Of a DNA stretch of 64,000 nt, positions 59,641 to 64,000 are shown piece by piece. Source of the DNA: Plectrocnemia conspersa (lineage: Eukaryota; Arthropoda; Insecta; Trichoptera; Polycentropodidae); the NCBI GenBank assembly GCA_009617715.1, contig VTFK01000116.1, positions 434,001-498,000 on the forward strand. The letters are read 5' to 3'. The notes beneath the pieces were generated by a model, which was not told the origin of the DNA, did no database searches, and worked only from the letters and a program-made list of their open reading frames with translations. Positions within the stretch are counted from its first letter, which is position 1, and each line of letters starts with the position of its first letter. The position numbers were made by a program, and so were the translations under genes.

Positions 59641-60853
59641 GCTTGGGGATGTTGAGAAGTTGTTATCGTGTTTTTTTGTGTTTTTTTAAGCATAAACATG
59701 ATAAGACTAAGTGGTTTTATAATTGATGTTTTTGGAATATTTTCTGTTGTCTTTTAAGGGATAATTAACTTAAGACTTTAGATGATTGATTTTAATATCT
59801 GGTTTATATTTTGTTGCTTAGATAAATGTTTATATATAAATAGACGCATTTTAAAATAAAATTATAATAAAAAGGGAAAACCTTTTATGATATATGTATA
59901 TATAATATTTTACAGATAATTTAAGCTAATCATTAGGATCACATTTTATATCAAATATTTTATTACCAGCTGCTCATGATAGTTGACATTGTTTATTTAC
60001 TATGTAAATGAGATAATAATCAAAATATTATAACCGTAAAAATATTATTTTATTATTATCTAAAAGTCAAAGATTTACATTTATATCTATCACATTTTTA
60101 TACTACATACAGAATTTGTAAATATTTTTTTTGGGTTAAAAATAATTTAATTTTCTCCCTGAGTTAATTTAGTCTGTATTGCAAGCACTTGCTCTTTAAC
60201 CAGGTCACTGAATAGCCTTTGGTGTTCACTTTTCTAGGAATAAACTTTTTTTTAAATACAAAAGAAATTGAACAACTGATTATGTTTTACTTCAATAAAC
60301 AAACTAGAAGGTTATCCCAGAAAAAATCATATTAAATATGCCCAATCTCATGGAAAATATATATTAGATGTTGATGTTTTTTTAACCTATGCATATGTGT
60401 ATAATACAGTGTTAAAAGTCTTTAATAAATAAGATATTAATAGAACAAATTATATATATCAATGTAACCTACTACATACATATTTATTAAAAAATAAATT
60501 TTTAATATAGATTTAAAGTAGCTAAAGATATTTAATTTTGCTTAAATATAAACCTAATAAATAAATAATATAATGATTTTAATTAATGTTATACTGTATA
60601 ATGCTTTGTATATAATCTATGATATTATATTATTGTACCAATATATCATAAACAAATTTCGAAACAATTAAAATATAATGGTATTTATGGTCTCCCTGAT
60701 TAATATTATATATTTAATACATATCTCTCTGATATGTTATGAATATATAATGGTCTTAATGGTCTCCCTGATAACTTTATGTTAAATACTCTCAAATAAT
60801 TTTTTTTTAACTTGCATTAATTATAAAAATAGCTTTGATCTTAAAATATGCGC
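59641..60853. other. AT-rich sequence with a short duplication
   Basis: AT-rich. The only structure I see is a diverged duplication (TATAATGGT...ATGGTCTCCCTGAT) at 60671-60710 and 60742-60780. Confidence 0.5.
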
Positions 60854-60857
60854 TTAA

Positions 60858-62220
60858 CCCAATGAGTTTGTGATTTTTTAGTATTGATTGGGATTGAGTT
60901 AATTTCACGTATATTTCCATAATAAAATCTGCTGTTATTTATTTATTATTATTAATTTTGGCATTCATAGTAATTAATATTAACAGTGATTCTATTTCTT
61001 TTATTGTTTTAATTTATTTACTACTTTTTTTCTATTATTACTTTTTGTTAATTTATTATTTATAATTTGGCTTTTGTAGTTTTATTCATATCAATACAGA
61101 GGCTTTCAATATTTTTTAATAAAATCAATATGAAATTTTTTTTGTTATGCTAATTCATTTCATAATGCTATTATTTTGTATAAAAATCATTTGCAATAAT
61201 TTTATTAAAAAAAAATATTATATAATTATATTTTTTTTATTTCTTATTTCTATAGTTATATATAGGGCATTCGAACCGGGTTGAACCGGAACCGGGCACC
61301 CGGTTACCCGCCATGTTTTTGATGAAACCGAAAACCGGGTAATTTTTGACGGGTATCCGGTTAATTTCATTTAAATAATTTTTTCCATTATTTCAAATTA
61401 AATGGAAGAGCCGAATCGGCGTTCTTAAGCGACTAACGTCTTTGAACGACAAAAAAAGGGACAACACTCAGCGACCTATAGATTTCGAGATAAACGAATG
61501 CATAGATAATAATTATTTTGAAAGGATGCAGTTATAAATAAAAATAAATTTTAATGCGTTGTAGGGTGAAAATATAACACATTAGATTCGTTAGTGTTTT
61601 TAAAATATAACTTTTCACAAAAAGAACAACACTAAAACTTTGTTTCTCTACCTACATATAATACATATAATAAATACAATCATCTAATTTCTTTTATAAT
61701 TTTAATAAAATTTATTTCCTTAGTATTTTTTATGTGCAATTTGTATTATTATTATTGCCAAATATGTGTTCAAATAAATATTTCTGTTTTGTACTGTTAC
61801 ACATGTATGTAGTATGTAAGTATATGTATATATGTACCTACCGATGGATTGTAAAATAACTCGATTGAATAAAGTATTAATAATTACATAATATATTGAT
61901 TTTATTTCAATACCCTATTTTAAAAAAAATGATAATAATTATTTAAGTTAAATTAAATATATCACGTCATATTTAATCAAAGATTCAAATATAATAAAAA
62001 TTGGACTTTTAACGGCTTACAAAAAATACCCGGAACCGAACCGGGTACCCGGTTATTTTCTGTAAAATACCCGTAGAACCGGGTAATGAACTAGTCCGGG
62101 TAATTGGATGCCCTAGTTATATTTATACTAAATATAATTTATTTAAATACATAACCAACTGGCGTACCTCAAAACAATAAAAGATCGACCGCCGTACATG
62201 TACGGCGATACTCTAAATGG
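60858..62220. mobile_element. TTAA palindrome-family element hosting a hAT-like MITE
   Basis: Left TTAA (60854-60857) then CCCAATGAG; right CTCTAAATGG then TTAA (62221-62224). The right subterminal part has a perfect 18-bp palindrome, CGCCGTACATGTACGGCG (62190-62207), with the same neighbouring GATCGACC and ACCTCAAAAC motifs as at 35640-35687. Ends have drifted more than in the 34204 copy. Apart from the nested MITE it is AT-rich and non-coding. Confidence 0.65.
61263..62115. mobile_element. hAT-like MITE with ACCCGG-rich ends
   Basis: 853-bp element with terminal TAGGGCAT and inverted ATGCCCTA, bordered by GTTATATA and GTTATATT (7 of 8 identical), consistent with hAT. Both subterminal regions are dense in AACCGGG and CCCGGTT motifs in both orientations. 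The interior is AT-rich with no transposase. Confidence 0.75.
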
Positions 62221-62639
62221 TTAAAGATAATATTACTATAATATTACAAGTAGTTCTCAAAAAAAACGTTTGGTGAGATATCCTTCCTTTGCCTCGGTCA
62301 TACATAAAGTAACGGGTGCGAGTGAGAGAGAAGAGTATGTCTTATATGGGTAACAAGACGTCATTATGCTTTTCGGCATTTACAGTAGGCTTTTCTGGTT
62401 TGTATCATTTCATTTAAATATCTTATATTTTTTATTATTATATACTATGTATTTTACTATTGTTACACATATGTGTAACTTAGTTCTAATTTAATATTTA
62501 ATATAAATTTAAACATTAGAAACTGAGCTTTTATTGACAAACATAAAATGTATTTAATGAAATTTCTACAATATATTATATATTAACGAAATCTCACACA
62601 AAGCGCTTCACATTTGACATTTAACAATTTTAACATCGG

Positions 62640-63110
62640 TCCGGTTATCTTTTCAGGTTTACCGCCCGCGTTTATTGTGTCCGCCGATAAAGGAACTGTA
62701 GTTTGAACCGTGTGTAGTCCGCTGTGCGATTAACCACGCCAGATTAACCGCTTCACAAAGGGTATCGCACGTTAATCGGACATAATTATTTTCACTGTAT
62801 TTGCATTTGACTGTCGTCGTTACGATAAACGGATTAGTTCCTCCATACGCTATCCCGTATGTGTGTGTGTGTGTGTGCTTACTAAATTTAGGGACCTCCG
62901 GATACGCTCTGGGAACGGTCGGTTTGACCACAATTAGCAAATGCTCATTACATACGACCACTGGTGTTTGCATAAGAGACCTATGGATTGTACTGCGTAT
63001 TAACGTAGTACGTGCACGTGATCGGACCCGTGAAAAATGCGCACGTAATTATTGCGTGAGAACCGTAGAAAACTAAAACTCTAAATCGGATTAGTGGCAA
63101 ATTGGAAACG
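62640..63110. other. CpG-richer island with (GT)n
   Basis: Low-repeat, CpG-rich stretch containing a (GT)8-9 microsatellite at 62861-62877. Frames on both strands read through the microsatellite and are not convincing genes. Candidate conserved non-coding element. Confidence 0.25.
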
Positions 63111-64000
63111 GGACCCTGTTCCGGTTCCGGTCATAGACAAAGACAACGGACTGATAAATTATTTGCGTGTTCGTGTTGTTCATTTGCTGATTGTCTCGGC
63201 GATGTGTAATTAGATTGTTGACCAAAAATGAATGGCATTATAAAAAATAACAAGTAGTATATATTAAAAAATCATTGTTTACGGCAATATTTTTTTATGG
63301 TTTTAAATTTTAAAGCTAAAAAAAATAATGACAAGTCGCATAATATTTAATGGATCACTTGTGTAATACGTGTAATTAGTAACTCAACATTTTTCGAAAG
63401 CATTTAATTGCCTATTGATGTTACTCACAATGTGCTCAACATTTCTAGCAACCGTTCTCGCCGAAATTCAGATAAATTGAAACAAGGCCGCAACAATCAA
63501 ACACGACTCTATTGATTCTTAAATTATTAAAAAGATATTTTTAAAGGTTATTAAATTAACCACTTATTTTTCTTATTTTATTTTTATTAAAAGAATACTT
63601 TATGATGTAAAACCCCGTTTTATCTGATCATTGTGAATATTGTGTCAAGTTCTCAGCTTGTTTAGGACGATGCATATTTAATTATTTTAGTACAGATTAA
63701 AGGTCATTGTACAATAAACATATATGTTATCATATTTGATAACAAAATATTTTACTCTTGATTATGCTTTAAAAGCACGACATTTGAAGTTCACTAATTA
63801 CTTTTTTCTGGCTACTATAAAAAAATGAGGACAAAATATCGCAAAAAACGTTATGGTGGTATGAAGTAATAAGGGCACTATATATCATATTTTAAAATTT
63901 AAAAAAAAAATTAAAATGTCAAATCTAGCTTGCATGTCGTTATTTGCGGGCCCTTGTTATATGTTATTATTTAATAAACCTTTAAATTTATTTTATTTAA
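63111..64000. other. AT-rich end of window
   Basis: No supported gene. Sequence at 63765-63870 faintly resembles 45180-45260 of the hAT fragment (shared GCTTTAAAAG...ACATTTGA and AAAATATCGC blocks) and may be a second, more decayed copy. Confidence 0.35.

Larger units (their letters stand above)
36130..64000. other. Upstream DIP intron or 5' flank
   Basis: Sequence upstream (in transcript order) of the first visible Ig exon, whose acceptor CAG ends at 36130. DIP genes carry the signal peptide on an earlier exon, so at least part of this is intron. I could not identify that exon: no frame in the region starts with a convincing signal peptide and ends in a phase-1 donor. Repeats and CpG-rich islands inside it are listed separately. 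Confidence 0.5.

Noticed and set aside
62659..63076. Frames on both strands over the 62.6-63.1 kb island
   Set aside because: Both read through a GT microsatellite and show no domain.

Overview
This is a stretch of an AT-rich insect-type nuclear genome. Spliceosomal GT-AG exons, insect-style LINEs, hAT, Tigger, P and PIF/Harbinger elements and TTAA-flanked MITEs all point to an arthropod. I cannot fix the order. The window has no bacterial features, no CRISPR array and no complete host gene.

Host gene: four exons on the minus strand (36129-35975, 30915-30708, 2687-2517, 896-768) join in a compatible reading frame. They encode two successive immunoglobulin domains of a Dpr-interacting protein (DIP), most like DIP-gamma: Ig1 is split over the first two exons and Ig2 over the last two. 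The signal-peptide exon must lie upstream (above 36129, possibly beyond the window). Ig3 and the C-terminal anchor lie below position 768. The introns are about 5.1, 28.0 and 1.6 kb. Everything else is intron or 5' flank.

Mobile DNA fills much of the rest. From left to right: a coding remnant, a foldback element and a MITE (4.0-6.2 kb); a GC-rich R1-clade LINE with a 1,373-codon open frame and a damaged gag zinc knuckle (6.6-11.2 kb); a complete but decayed hAT transposon with an exact 8-bp target duplication and a Harbinger-like MITE nested in it (14.7-17.6 kb); a P-element/THAP-type transposase remnant (19.9-20.6 kb); a longer Harbinger-like MITE (21.6-22.2 kb); a dispersed repeat present twice, the second copy carrying a TTAA element that itself carries a Tigger element (33.9-35.9 kb); a LINE interrupted by an inverted copy of its own family (38.3-41.3 kb); a small hAT MITE with an exact 8-bp duplication (42.2 kb); decayed tandem repeats (43.5-44.3 and 50.9-51.5 kb); further hAT, LINE and TTAA remnants (44.6-58.5 kb); and a TTAA element hosting a hAT-like MITE (60.9-62.2 kb).

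Scattered CpG-richer, low-repeat islands (for example 19.0-19.6, 42.8-43.0, 49.1-49.5, 52.4-52.9 and 62.6-63.1 kb) stand out from the AT-rich background. They are candidate conserved non-coding elements of this neuronal adhesion gene, although the sequence alone cannot show it. I found no convincing new multi-gene system. The most notable items are the gag-to-pol fusion frame in the R1 element, the nested insertions with a paralogous empty site, the inverted LINE-in-LINE arrangement, the palindrome-bearing TTAA family, and an extra cysteine pair in DIP Ig1.
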